Of a stretch of 12,884 nt of DNA, positions 5,744-12,408 are shown piece after piece; the first letter of the stretch is position 1; the number at the start of each line of letters is the position of its first letter. The DNA comes from Alphaproteobacteria bacterium. Its GTDB lineage: Bacteria; Pseudomonadota; Alphaproteobacteria; JABAAW01. The stretch lies in assembly GCA_014239005.1 (NCBI GenBank), contig JABAAA010000022.1:1-12884 (forward strand), read 5' to 3'. Position numbers and translations under genes: made by a program. The notes under the pieces are model-generated. The model ran no database searches, was not told the origin of the DNA, and saw nothing but the letters and a program-made list of their open reading frames with translations.

Positions 5744-6331
5744 GTGAGTCTAGATTCAATCGGCATCAATGTTGCTTGCAACAAGGGTGCTAGCTCTCCT
5801 TTTTCCTGTCCCGCCTCTACTGACTTTTCGATGACCAACCTCTCCTCCTCTGCAAGCCACGCCCATTCCCGTCGGCGCTCGTTTTTGGTCGTCGTCGTGC
5901 TCTTGCTGCTGAGCGCCGGTCTTCTTGCCGCGTTGTTTTTGGGTCGTCTGACCTTTTTGAGCGATCTCCTCCCTGCTACGAGTGACCATGGTGCGGGCAA
6001 TGTGGATACGCAAATCAGCACGGTCGTGACCTACGACATGCGCGAGACGCTAGATGTCGTGCTGAACAGCGGACAGGAGAGCAACCGAGTGTATCTGAAT
6101 CTTTCGGTCTCCTTCAAGCTTTCTCGCCCGCAGGATGTGCCGTTCGTGCGCAATCTCGAACCCGCCATTCGCGACACGATAATTCCTTACTTGCAAGAGC
6201 TGCGTCCGCAAGAGCTGGAGGGCTCGCGCGGTATCTTCTTGTTGCGCGAAGAGCTGTTGTTCAGGGTGAACAAAGTGACGGGGTCGGTGCGTATCGAAGA
6301 CGTTTATATCACCGCCTTGCAACTTCAATAG
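5744..6331 (+). CDS. fliL: Flagellar basal body-associated protein FliL
   Basis: Inner-membrane, single-pass protein that surrounds or stabilises the motor stator. A cytoplasmic N-terminus is followed by one membrane helix (about residues 46-67, SFLVVVVLLLLSAGLLAALF) and a periplasmic domain with the family pattern (VYLNLSVSFKLSR, then IRDTIIPYLQELRPQELEG, then LFRVNKVTGSVRIEDVYIT). The listed start is a GTG at 5744 behind AGAGGG. An ATG at 5831 would give 166 aa and retain the membrane helix, but it lacks a clear Shine-Dalgarno, so the start is uncertain. It is first in the rightward operon, 15 nt before fliM. A weak GG-N10-GC sigma-54-like site at 5675-5689 is the only upstream candidate promoter I see. 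Confidence 0.9.
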   Translation: MSLDSIGINVACNKGASSPFSCPASTDFSMTNLSSSASHAHSRRRSFLVVVVLLLLSAGLLAALFLGRLTFLSDLLPATSDHGAGNVDTQISTVVTYDMRETLDVVLNSGQESNRVYLNLSVSFKLSRPQDVPFVRNLEPAIRDTIIPYLQELRPQELEGSRGIFLLREELLFRVNKVTGSVRIEDVYITALQLQ

Positions 6332-6346
6332 CCCCAGGAGCGTACG

Positions 6347-7624
6347 ATGAGCGAGGAAGGAAACAAAGATGTCGTCTTCGGTGCCAATTGGGTGCAAGAC
6401 CTCGGAGGCAACACGAACAAGTCCTCGCCGAGGGCAGCCGCCCCCGACATGGGCGACTTCGCCCTGCTAGGCGGGCAGGAGGAGACGGAAAATCCGGACA
6501 GTCCGCTGCTAGACCAAGGCGAGGTCGATTCGCTGTGGGGCAAAAGAGACGACGGGGAAGAAGCGAACAAGAAAGGTCTCGGCTTACTCGTCAATAGTCA
6601 ACGCATCACCGCCGAGCGTCTGCCCGCCTTGGAGGGGATCTACGAACGTTTCGCGCGGATCTCGGCGAGCAGCATGCGCTACTTCACGGCGGAGAATGTG
6701 GATGTCACCTTCGGCAAGATTGTGCCGATGCGCTTCGGAGATTTTCTCAACTCGGTCGAGCTGCCCAGCCTTCTCGTCATCTTCAAAGCGGAACAATGGG
6801 AAAGCCGCGGTCTGATCGTGCTCGACAATCAGCTCATCTACGCCATCGTCGACATCCTGCACGGCGGCAGACGCACGCGACAGTTGCAATCGAACGAAGG
6901 CAAGCCCTACACCGTGATCGAAACGCACATGATTCAACGCATGGTCAACAGCGCGCTGAAAGATTTGGAAAGCGCCTTCGATCCCGTCAGCGTCGTCAAC
7001 TTCCACTACGAACGTATGGAAAACGATTCGCGCTTTGCCACGATTGCCCTTCCTTCGAACACGGCGGTGGTCGCCGACTTCACGATCGGCATCGACCGCC
7101 GCATCGGCACCATGCGCATCATCATGCCCTACCGAACGCTGGAGCCCGTCAAGACGGCGCTGTCGCAACAGCTGTTGGGCGAAAGCTTCGGCGAATCGGG
7201 AACTTGGACTCGACACTTCAGCGAATCCTTGCGCGTCTCCAACATCGAGCTGGAAGCGGTGCTGTCCGAGTATCAGTCGACGCTCGGTGAAGCCTTCGCG
7301 TGGCAACGCGGCAGCATCCTGGAGATCGATCTGCCGCTCGATCCGCAAATCACCGTCCACAGCGGCGGCACCCCCCTCTTCGTCGCAGGCATGGGACGCA
7401 AAGAAGGACATCTCGCTCTGCGACTGCTCAAACGAGCCGAGGGCGAGGGCGAAACAGGCGCGCGTCCGCCAAAACAGCATGAACACAAACAGGACGACGA
7501 AGACAGCATCGTGCCGTCGGCTCAACGCCTCTCCAACAGCCCTGAGGCAAAAGCTACGGCTGGCGGCGAAGACTTGTTGCCTCAACGAACAAGCTTGCAA
7601 GACAACGAAACCCCCTCTTCCTAA
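6347..7624 (+). CDS. fliM: Flagellar motor switch protein FliM
   Basis: C-ring protein that binds phosphorylated CheY and sets rotation direction. The CheY-binding type motif appears as LLDQGEVDSLWG (about 54-65) instead of at the very N-terminus, so about 50 residues precede it. The middle domain (about 80-290) includes RFARISASSMRYFT, FGDFLNSVELPSLLVIFKAE, VDILHGGRRT and VSVVNFHYERMENDSRFA. The SpoA-type C-terminal domain (about 300-362) contains GSILEIDLP and FVAGMGRKEGHLALRLL. A hydrophilic tail of about 60 residues (363-425) follows. At 425 aa it is longer than the usual 320-390. The ATG is preceded by AGGAG with 7 nt spacing. The gene is 15 nt after fliL and 36 nt before the DUF6468 gene. 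Confidence 0.95.
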   Translation: MSEEGNKDVVFGANWVQDLGGNTNKSSPRAAAPDMGDFALLGGQEETENPDSPLLDQGEVDSLWGKRDDGEEANKKGLGLLVNSQRITAERLPALEGIYERFARISASSMRYFTAENVDVTFGKIVPMRFGDFLNSVELPSLLVIFKAEQWESRGLIVLDNQLIYAIVDILHGGRRTRQLQSNEGKPYTVIETHMIQRMVNSALKDLESAFDPVSVVNFHYERMENDSRFATIALPSNTAVVADFTIGIDRRIGTMRIIMPYRTLEPVKTALSQQLLGESFGESGTWTRHFSESLRVSNIELEAVLSEYQSTLGEAFAWQRGSILEIDLPLDPQITVHSGGTPLFVAGMGRKEGHLALRLLKRAEGEGETGARPPKQHEHKQDDEDSIVPSAQRLSNSPEAKATAGGEDLLPQRTSLQDNETPSS

Positions 7625-7660
7625 TTTCAACAGCTTTGCTTGTAACAGCACGACGCCTCG

Positions 7661-8242
7661 ATGTCCCCGTCTCTCTCCGAAGCCCTCCTTGCTGCCTTGC
7701 TCTCGTCCTGGCCTTCGTTGCTGCTCGACGGGCTGCTGCTCTTCCTGCTGCTGTGCGCTGTCCTCTACGCCGTACGCCTGAGCCGTGCCGTCAGCGCCAT
7801 CCACCGCGGCAAAGCCGAGTTGGCGTGGCTGTTCGCGCGTTTCGCCGAGAACATTGCACGCGCCGAAAAACTGCTGACAGAATTGAAACGATCCGCCCTC
7901 GAATCGCAAGAAGGCTACCTGCGCCGCAAGGAAGAGACCGACAGCCTCAAGGGCGACCTCGATTACCTGATCGAAAAAGGCAACCGACTCGCCGACCAGC
8001 TGGAAGAATCCATCGGCATGGCGAAAGAAACCGCCTCGGCAGCCAAGCGAAAGCACCCGCGACACGAAAACATCACACCGCGGCTCGAAACAAGACGAGC
8101 TAACCCCGCCAGCGCAAAACTAAGCTCAGGGGAAAACTCAAGAGAGAGCTCAAGAGAAAGTTTAAAAGAAACATTAGGACGAAACACGACAAGCGCAACC
8201 GAAGCAAGTGTCGGCATACCGAACCTGCACAACTTGCGCTAG
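7661..8242 (+). CDS. DUF6468 family flagellar-cluster membrane protein
   Basis: The protein matches my memory of the DUF6468 family, found next to fliM and motE in Rhodospirillales. One membrane helix (about residues 17-40) is followed by a charged helical region (about 40-125) with SAIHRGKAELAWLFARFAEN, AEKLLTELKRSA and GDLDYLIEKGNRLADQLEES, likely a coiled coil in the cytoplasm. Its biochemical function is not known to me; the context points to the motor or switch. The last 65 residues are polar and low in complexity and include four to five 4-residue repeats encoded by a 12-bp array. The start ATG lacks an obvious Shine-Dalgarno. It ends 12 nt before motE, so co-translation is likely. Confidence 0.8.
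   Translation: MSPSLSEALLAALLSSWPSLLLDGLLLFLLLCAVLYAVRLSRAVSAIHRGKAELAWLFARFAENIARAEKLLTELKRSALESQEGYLRRKEETDSLKGDLDYLIEKGNRLADQLEESIGMAKETASAAKRKHPRHENITPRLETRRANPASAKLSSGENSRESSRESLKETLGRNTTSATEASVGIPNLHNLR
8123..8182 (+). repeat. 12-bp tandem array encoding a 4-residue repeat in the DUF6468 protein
   Basis: In strict 12-bp register: AGCTCAGGGGAA, AACTCAAGAGAG, AGCTCAAGAGAA, AGTTTAAAAGAA, and a decayed ACATTAGGACGA. The array is exactly in codon phase and gives SSGE-NSRE-SSRE-SLKE-TLGR at residues 155-174. Confidence 0.82.
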
Positions 8243-8254
8243 GGTGAAAACATC

Positions 8255-8962
8255 ATGCGGCTTTTTGTTGTCTTGACGCTCATCATTCTCGTCGGTATCG
8301 GAGCCGCCTCGCGCCTCGACAGCCTGCGACGCAACGCGCAATGGCAGAAGCTCAGCGACTTTTTTTCGCAAGCCTCCGCTCAGGGAGAAAATGGTAACGA
8401 CGCTGCCGAAGTTCCCGTCCCGACGGGCAACCCCTCTGCGGACGTCTCCGGTGATCGAGAGGAGCTGTTCGGCACGCTGCAAAGAAAAGGAACGCAGCTT
8501 CCGGGCTCTGACGCCGACACGCAACAAGGAGCAGGCAATGTTGGCTCTGTACCCTTGCGCTCCCTGTACGAGAGGGTGGCAGTGAACAACGCCCTTTTGC
8601 AGAGTCTTTCCGAGCGCACCGAGCGGCTGGACGAGCGTGAAAAGACCTTGCAAGCGCGTGAGACTGTTCTTGCCGCGTTGCAAAAGAAGGTGGAAGAGCG
8701 AGAGGGGGCTTTGCAAAAGACGAGGGGCGAGATCGAGACGCTGTTGGAGCGTTACGAGGGCGAGCAGAGCGGCGGCTTGCAACAGCTGATCGGCATCTAC
8801 TCGACGATCGAGCCGAAGCGCGCAGCAGCGATTTTCAACGAGCTCGACTTGGATATCGTCGTCTCGCTCTTGCGGCGGATGCCTTCGCGCAGGGTGGCGC
8901 CCATTCTCGCAGCCATGGACGCGGAGAAGGCACGGCGCATCACTTTGGAACTCTCCGAGTGA
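8255..8962 (+). CDS. motE: MotE family flagellar stator-associated protein
   Basis: Resembles MotE, the periplasmic chaperone of the alphaproteobacterial flagellar stator/MotC. A short N-terminal hydrophobic segment (about 3-18) is followed by a disordered stretch (40-100), a heptad-rich coiled coil (about 110-170, LDEREKTLQARETVLAALQK) and a C-terminal MgtE-N-like helical domain (about 174-235) with IYSTIEPKRAAAIFNELDLD, LLRRMPSRRVAPILAAMD and AEKARRITLEL. This C-terminal signature is distinctive. AGGGTG lies 8 nt before the ATG. It is the last flagellar gene of the rightward operon; hisB begins 29 nt later. The protein may instead be called FlbE-like or a generic MgtE-N flagellar protein, but the motor context agrees with MotE. 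Confidence 0.85.
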   Translation: MRLFVVLTLIILVGIGAASRLDSLRRNAQWQKLSDFFSQASAQGENGNDAAEVPVPTGNPSADVSGDREELFGTLQRKGTQLPGSDADTQQGAGNVGSVPLRSLYERVAVNNALLQSLSERTERLDEREKTLQARETVLAALQKKVEEREGALQKTRGEIETLLERYEGEQSGGLQQLIGIYSTIEPKRAAAIFNELDLDIVVSLLRRMPSRRVAPILAAMDAEKARRITLELSE

Positions 8963-8999
8963 ACACCCCGTGAGCGTCGAGTGAACACCGAGTGAACAC
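8957..8999 (+). repeat. GAGTGAACAC triple repeat across the motE-hisB junction
   Basis: GAGTGAACAC occurs at 8957-8966, 8979-8988 and 8990-8999, i.e. spaced 22 and 11 bp. The first copy carries the motE stop (TGA, 8960-8962), and the third carries the GTG start of hisB (8992). Each copy contains GTGA, an overlapping start/stop quartet. Confidence 0.85.
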
Positions 9000-9642
9000 G
9001 GTAGAGGATCAACGCGAGGCGACAAGCTCGGGGCGTTACGGCGAGGCGGTACGCGAGACGACCGAGACTGCCATCAAGGCTTCGTTGCGGCTTGAGGGCG
9101 ACGGCAAGGCGAGTATCGAGACGGGGATCGGCTTTTTCGACCACATGCTGGAGCAAACGGCACGCCATGCGCTCTTCGACATCGGGCTCTCTGCCAAGGG
9201 CGACTTGCACATCGACGCTCATCACACGCTGGAGGATTGTGGCTATACGCTCGGACAGGCACTCGCGCGCGCCTTGGGGGAACGCAAGGGCATTGCGCGC
9301 TACGGCGCGGCCTTGCTGCCGATGGACGAGAGTTTGGCGCGGGTTGCCGTCGATCTGAGCGGTCGTCCTCATCTGCGCTTCGAGCTGCCGTTTCGCGTCG
9401 AGCGCATCGGCAGCTGCGAGGTCGTTCTGTTCCGCGAGTTCTTCGCAGCCTTCGCCTTTGCTGCTGGGGCAGCGTTCCACCTTGAAAGCCTGTACGGCGA
9501 GAACGACCACCATCGTATCGAAGGTGTTTTCAAGGGGCTGGGAAGGGCTTTGCGCGAGGCGGTCGCCATCGACGAGCGTCTGAAAGGCAGTGTGCCTTCC
9601 ACGAAAGGCACGTTGGGAACGGAGGGGATCACAACATCGTAG
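8992..9642 (+). CDS. hisB: Imidazoleglycerol-phosphate dehydratase HisB
   Basis: Catalyses dehydration of imidazole glycerol phosphate to imidazole acetol phosphate in histidine synthesis; a cytosolic manganese enzyme. The metal-binding motifs are present: GFFDHMLEQTARH (His51, His59), DAHHTLEDCGYTLG (His77, His78, Glu81) and YGENDHHRIE (His173, His174, Glu177). The motif before the last one reads FREFFAAFA, the alphaproteobacterial form (REWF), where many other bacteria have HFF, so the missing His is not a defect. The C-terminus KGLGRALREAV is typical, followed by about 25 extra residues. It is the monofunctional form, without a phosphatase domain. The start is a GTG at 8992, as no ATG lies nearby and TGA at 8971 bounds the frame; the Shine-Dalgarno is weak. 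It lies 29 nt after motE. Confidence 0.95.
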   Translation: MNTVEDQREATSSGRYGEAVRETTETAIKASLRLEGDGKASIETGIGFFDHMLEQTARHALFDIGLSAKGDLHIDAHHTLEDCGYTLGQALARALGERKGIARYGAALLPMDESLARVAVDLSGRPHLRFELPFRVERIGSCEVVLFREFFAAFAFAAGAAFHLESLYGENDHHRIEGVFKGLGRALREAVAIDERLKGSVPSTKGTLGTEGITTS

Positions 9643-9646
9643 GCGC

Positions 9647-9706
9647 GCGTCCCAACATGCACCCCACCACGCGTCCTAACACGCGTCCCACCACGCATCG
9701 TATGCC
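9647..9706 (+). repeat. 12-bp tandem array in the hisB-hisH gap
   Basis: In 12-bp register: GCGTCCCAACAT, GCACCCCACCAC, GCGTCCTAACAC, GCGTCCCACCAC, GCATCGTATGCC. The first four units are clearly related and the fifth is decayed. The array fills nearly the whole 67-nt gap and takes up the place where the hisH Shine-Dalgarno would be. Confidence 0.85.
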
Positions 9707-9709
9707 CGC

Positions 9710-10333
9710 ATGACGGCGCTGATCGACTATGGTTGCGGCAACTTGCACTCCGCCGCGCGCGCCTTGAAAGCGAGTGGCGCGAGAGAGCTCTATGTCGGAG
9801 CGGATCCGAACATCCTACGCAAGGCGCAACGTTATGTTTTGCCCGGCGTGGGGGCATTGGGCGCGTGCCTCGAAAAGCTGCGTGCCAAAGAGGGATTGCT
9901 AGAGACCTTGCGCGAGCAAACAATAGGACAAGGGAAACCTCTTTTGGGCATCTGCGTCGGCATGCAAATGTTGGTCGAGCAGGGCTTCGAACACGGCAGG
10001 CAGGACGCGCTGGGATGGTTTAAAGGAGCGGTCAGGCAAATCGAGCCCGACGATGAAAGTCTTCCTGTGCCGCACATGGGTTGGAACGCGCTCGACATCC
10101 TTGTTCCCCACCCTCTCTTCGAGGGCATCGAGACGGGAGACCCCGTCTATTTTGTCCACAGCTTTGCGGTCACCGAAAACGATCCGAAAACGACCTTGGC
10201 GCAGGTTCACTATGGAACTTCCCTTGTCGCCGCGATCGGACAAGGGTCGATTGCGGGTGTGCAGTGGCATCCGGAGAAGAGCCAACGCGTCGGGCTGAGG
10301 TTGCTGGCTAACTTTCTCGATTGGATGCCGTGA
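9710..10333 (+). CDS. hisH: Imidazole glycerol phosphate synthase, glutaminase subunit HisH
   Basis: Class I glutamine amidotransferase that hydrolyses glutamine and channels ammonia to HisF. The catalytic triad is visible: Cys82 in LLGICVGMQML, and His187 and Glu189 in WHPEKS. Other hallmarks are LIDYGCGNLHS at the N-terminus, LPGVGALG, PHMGWNAL and YFVHSFAV. The length of 207 aa is typical. The ATG at 9710 is the only start possible downstream of a TAA at 9677 that gives the family N-terminus. No Shine-Dalgarno is visible, because the upstream 60 bp consists of a 12-bp tandem array. The stop overlaps the likely hisA start by 4 nt (GTGA). Confidence 0.96.
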   Translation: MTALIDYGCGNLHSAARALKASGARELYVGADPNILRKAQRYVLPGVGALGACLEKLRAKEGLLETLREQTIGQGKPLLGICVGMQMLVEQGFEHGRQDALGWFKGAVRQIEPDDESLPVPHMGWNALDILVPHPLFEGIETGDPVYFVHSFAVTENDPKTTLAQVHYGTSLVAAIGQGSIAGVQWHPEKSQRVGLRLLANFLDWMP

Positions 10334-11121
10334 TTCTCTTCCCTGCGCTCGATGTGCTGGGGGGACAATGCGTCCGCCTCGAAAGGGGCGACAGGGCGAA
10401 AGCGACCCTCTACAACCCCGATCCGACAGCGCAAGCGCGACGATTTCTGGAGCAAGGTGCACAAGCCTTGCATATCGTCGATTTGGATGCCGCCTTCGAT
10501 GGGCAAAGCGAGAATGCGCCCGTCATCGAGCGCATCGTGCGTGAGGCGCAGAAGTACAAAGCCTTCGTGCAGCTCGGCGGCGGGTTGCGTTCGCAAGAAG
10601 CCCTCGAGCGGTGGCTGACGATGGGGGTGGATCGTGTCGTCGTCGCCACGCTCGTGCGGGAGAATTTTGCCCTCGCCCTCAAGCTGTGCGAGCAACAGCA
10701 AGAAAAGATCGCCATCGCGCTCGACCTTAGGAAGGGGAAGGTGGCGACGCGGGGGTGGGTCACCGAAACCGATCTTGCGGGGGATGATTCTGCCGAGCGC
10801 GACCTCGATGCACACGCGTGGCTCGCCCCTTTCATCGCGCGCAAGTGTAACATCGGCGCGGTCGTCGTCACCGACATTGTGCGCGACGGCATGCTTTCGG
10901 GCAGCAACAACGATCTGACGCTCTCCTTTGCCCGCACCCTACCCTACCCTGTCCTCGCTTCAGGCGGCGTCGCGTCGCTCCAGGACTTGGTCTCGCTCGC
11001 GCGTACCGGCGAGGTCGCGGGAGCAATTTGCGGACGCGCGCTCTACGAAGGAATGTTCTCGTTGGAAGAGGCGCTGGCTGCTGTCGCGGCTTGTCGCGAA
11101 GAGATACAGCGTCAACACTGA
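10330..11121 (+). CDS. hisA: ProFAR isomerase HisA
   Basis: Isomerises the aminoaldose ProFAR to the aminoketose PRFAR, the substrate of HisF/HisH; a (beta/alpha)8 barrel. The N-terminus MILFPALDVLGGQCVRLERG has the catalytic Asp8. The second catalytic Asp is in IALDLRKGK (about residue 132). Phosphate-binding parts are VQLGGGLRS, VTDIVRDGMLSG, LASGGVAS and ICGRALYEG. The start is set at a GTG at 10330, which overlaps the hisH TGA as GTGA and gives the family's usual N-terminus; a TTG at 10321 would add three residues. At 263 aa it is somewhat longer than the usual 240-250. The last base of its TGA is the first base of the hisF ATG (TGATG), so hisH, hisA and hisF are tightly coupled. Confidence 0.95.
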   Translation: MILFPALDVLGGQCVRLERGDRAKATLYNPDPTAQARRFLEQGAQALHIVDLDAAFDGQSENAPVIERIVREAQKYKAFVQLGGGLRSQEALERWLTMGVDRVVVATLVRENFALALKLCEQQQEKIAIALDLRKGKVATRGWVTETDLAGDDSAERDLDAHAWLAPFIARKCNIGAVVVTDIVRDGMLSGSNNDLTLSFARTLPYPVLASGGVASLQDLVSLARTGEVAGAICGRALYEGMFSLEEALAAVAACREEIQRQH

Positions 11122-11930
11122 TGCTGCTGCCGCGCATCATCCCCTGCCTCGATGTGAAGGACGGACGCACGGTCAAGGGTGTGCAATTTGAAGACCTGCG
11201 CGATGTCGGCAGTCCGCAGGAGCTCGCGCATCGTTACGAGCAACAGGGCGCGGACGAACTCGTCCTTCTCGACATCACCGCAACCCTTGAGGCGCGTGCT
11301 GCCATGATCTCGATCGTGCGCGAGGTGGCAGGCGAGATCTTTGTTCCTCTGACGGTGGGTGGCGGCATCGATAGTCTGGAGCGTATCGAGCGTCTGTTAC
11401 GAGCAGGAGCAGACAAGGTTTCGCTAAACTCTGCAGCGTTGAAAGACCCAGACCTAGTCTCGCGTGCGGCGAAGCACTTCGGCACGCAATGCATCACCGT
11501 TGCCATCGATGTCAAACGCGTGGCGGACAACAAGAGCAGCGAAGGCAATGACGGTAGTGGCTTCGGGGTTTTTTCGCACGGTGGTACGCGCGCGACGGGG
11601 CGCGACGCGATCGCATGGGCAAAGGAGGCTCAAGCGCGTGGTGCGGGCGAGCTCTTGGCGACTTCGATGGATTGCGACGGGCGACAGCAGGGGTTCGATC
11701 GTTCGTTGCTCGTCAATCTTGCGGAGGCTGTGTCTGTTCCTATCGTTGCGTCGGGGGGGGCGGGTGAGATGAAGCATTTTTTCGAGGTGTTGCAAATCCC
11801 TCGTGTGACGGGAGCGCTGGCGGCGTCGTTGTTTCACGACGCGCAGCTGTCGATTCCGCAACTGAAATCTTACCTTGCAGAGCAGGGCATGAAGGTGCGG
11901 CGGACGCACAAGGACGAGGCAGGACTTTGA
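11121..11930 (+). CDS. hisF: Imidazole glycerol phosphate synthase, cyclase subunit HisF
   Basis: Condenses PRFAR with ammonia from HisH and cleaves it into imidazole glycerol phosphate and AICAR; a (beta/alpha)8 barrel. The N-terminus LLPRIIPCLDVKDGRTVKGV carries catalytic Asp11, and AIDVKR carries catalytic Asp130. Other hallmarks are LTVGGGIDSLERI, AGADKVSLNSAAL, ATSMDCDGRQQGFD and IVASGGAGEMKHF. At 269 aa it is some 10-15 residues longer than usual. The extra residues lie after Asp130 in a Ser/Gly/Asn-rich loop (about 135-148, NKSSEGNDGSGFG). The ATG shares one base with the hisA stop. The frame is open further upstream, but the overlap and the family N-terminus fix the start. The expected next gene, hisE, is displaced by two small ORFs. 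Confidence 0.96.
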   Translation: MLLPRIIPCLDVKDGRTVKGVQFEDLRDVGSPQELAHRYEQQGADELVLLDITATLEARAAMISIVREVAGEIFVPLTVGGGIDSLERIERLLRAGADKVSLNSAALKDPDLVSRAAKHFGTQCITVAIDVKRVADNKSSEGNDGSGFGVFSHGGTRATGRDAIAWAKEAQARGAGELLATSMDCDGRQQGFDRSLLVNLAEAVSVPIVASGGAGEMKHFFEVLQIPRVTGALAASLFHDAQLSIPQLKSYLAEQGMKVRRTHKDEAGL

Positions 11931-12087
11931 GTAAAAAATATTTTTAAAAATAAAAAATTTTCAATCCTTTAAAGGTTGACAAAAAACACAAAAAGTTCAC
12001 AATAATTGACGAATATTCTTTTTGTTCTTCTATCCCGCTTTCGTAGCGGACGGAGAGATGAAGGGTTGGAGGGTTGGAGAATAGGAC
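11931..12087 (+). promoter_or_regulatory. AT-rich spacer with promoter-like sequence before two small ORFs
   Basis: The first 100 bases after hisF are strikingly AT-rich compared with the rest of the window. A TTGACA (11976-11981) is followed by CACAAT (11998-12003, 16-bp spacer) or AATAAT (12001-12006, 19-bp spacer), together a likely sigma-70 promoter, with A/T tracts upstream that could act as an UP element. A perfect palindrome CCTTTAAAGG (11966-11975) abuts the -35 and could be an operator. A 5-bp hairpin CCGCT-TTCGT-AGCGG (12035-12049) would lie in the leader, then an 8-bp tandem GGGTTGGA (12063-12078). No intrinsic terminator for hisF is visible. Confidence 0.55.
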
Positions 12088-12408
12088 ATGACGCAACACA
12101 CACTCAATGGCGTTTCAGATGATTCTGCTGCTGGTTACAGCTTCAGAGTAGGGAGAACGCCTCAAGGACAGCATTCCGCCATCAGTAGCATGGGAATGGT
12201 GCGATTTTGTTTCAGAGCCGACACCAAAGAAGAGGTCTTGGGCAAAGCCCAACGCGCGATCGCGTTGGACAAAACATGTCGTGAAGAAGAGCAAAAAAAA
12301 CGTGAAGATGTCGCGCGTAAGCTAGGTACCGCAGGTAGAAGTTTGTCGGACTTGGAGCCTTGGAGCGGAGAGCAAGATCTCGAGGGAGTGGAGCTTGTTC
12401 AAGGGTAG
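12088..12408 (+). CDS. Small unrecognised protein between hisF and hisE (first of pair)
   Basis: 106 aa, not recognised. An ATG is preceded by GGAG with 8 nt spacing, so translation is credible. There is no signal peptide or membrane helix. The N-terminal half reads GYSFRVGRTPQGQHSAISS and then VRFCFRADTKEEVLGKAQRA. This strand-rich part followed by a T-x-E-E helix faintly recalls HicB-like antitoxin or other small partial RNase-H-like folds, but the resemblance is too weak for a call. The second half is a charged helix (LDKTCREEEQKKREDVARKL) and an acidic tail. It overlaps the next ORF by 14 nt in another frame. Its base composition appears less GC-rich than the his genes, and it has its own promoter-like sequence, consistent with an inserted module. 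Confidence 0.65.
   Translation: MTQHTLNGVSDDSAAGYSFRVGRTPQGQHSAISSMGMVRFCFRADTKEEVLGKAQRAIALDKTCREEEQKKREDVARKLGTAGRSLSDLEPWSGEQDLEGVELVQG

Noticed and set aside
6584..8065. Minus-strand ORF of 493 aa opposite fliM and the DUF6468 gene
   Set aside because: Rich in Phe/Gln/Val/Asp with no domain signature, and it spans two well-supported genes and their gap; antisense shadow.
9410..9440. HisB lacking a metal-binding His in its FF motif
   Set aside because: The REFF form corresponds to the REWF form usual in alphaproteobacterial HisB, so it is lineage-typical and not a defect.
11028..11120. Upstream extension of HisF by 31 residues
   Set aside because: It would overlap the hisA end out of frame and lacks family similarity; ATG at 11121, sharing a base with the hisA stop, gives the canonical N-terminus.
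12035..12049. Intrinsic terminator before the small ORFs
   Set aside because: Only a 5-bp stem, and the T-rich stretch precedes it instead of following.
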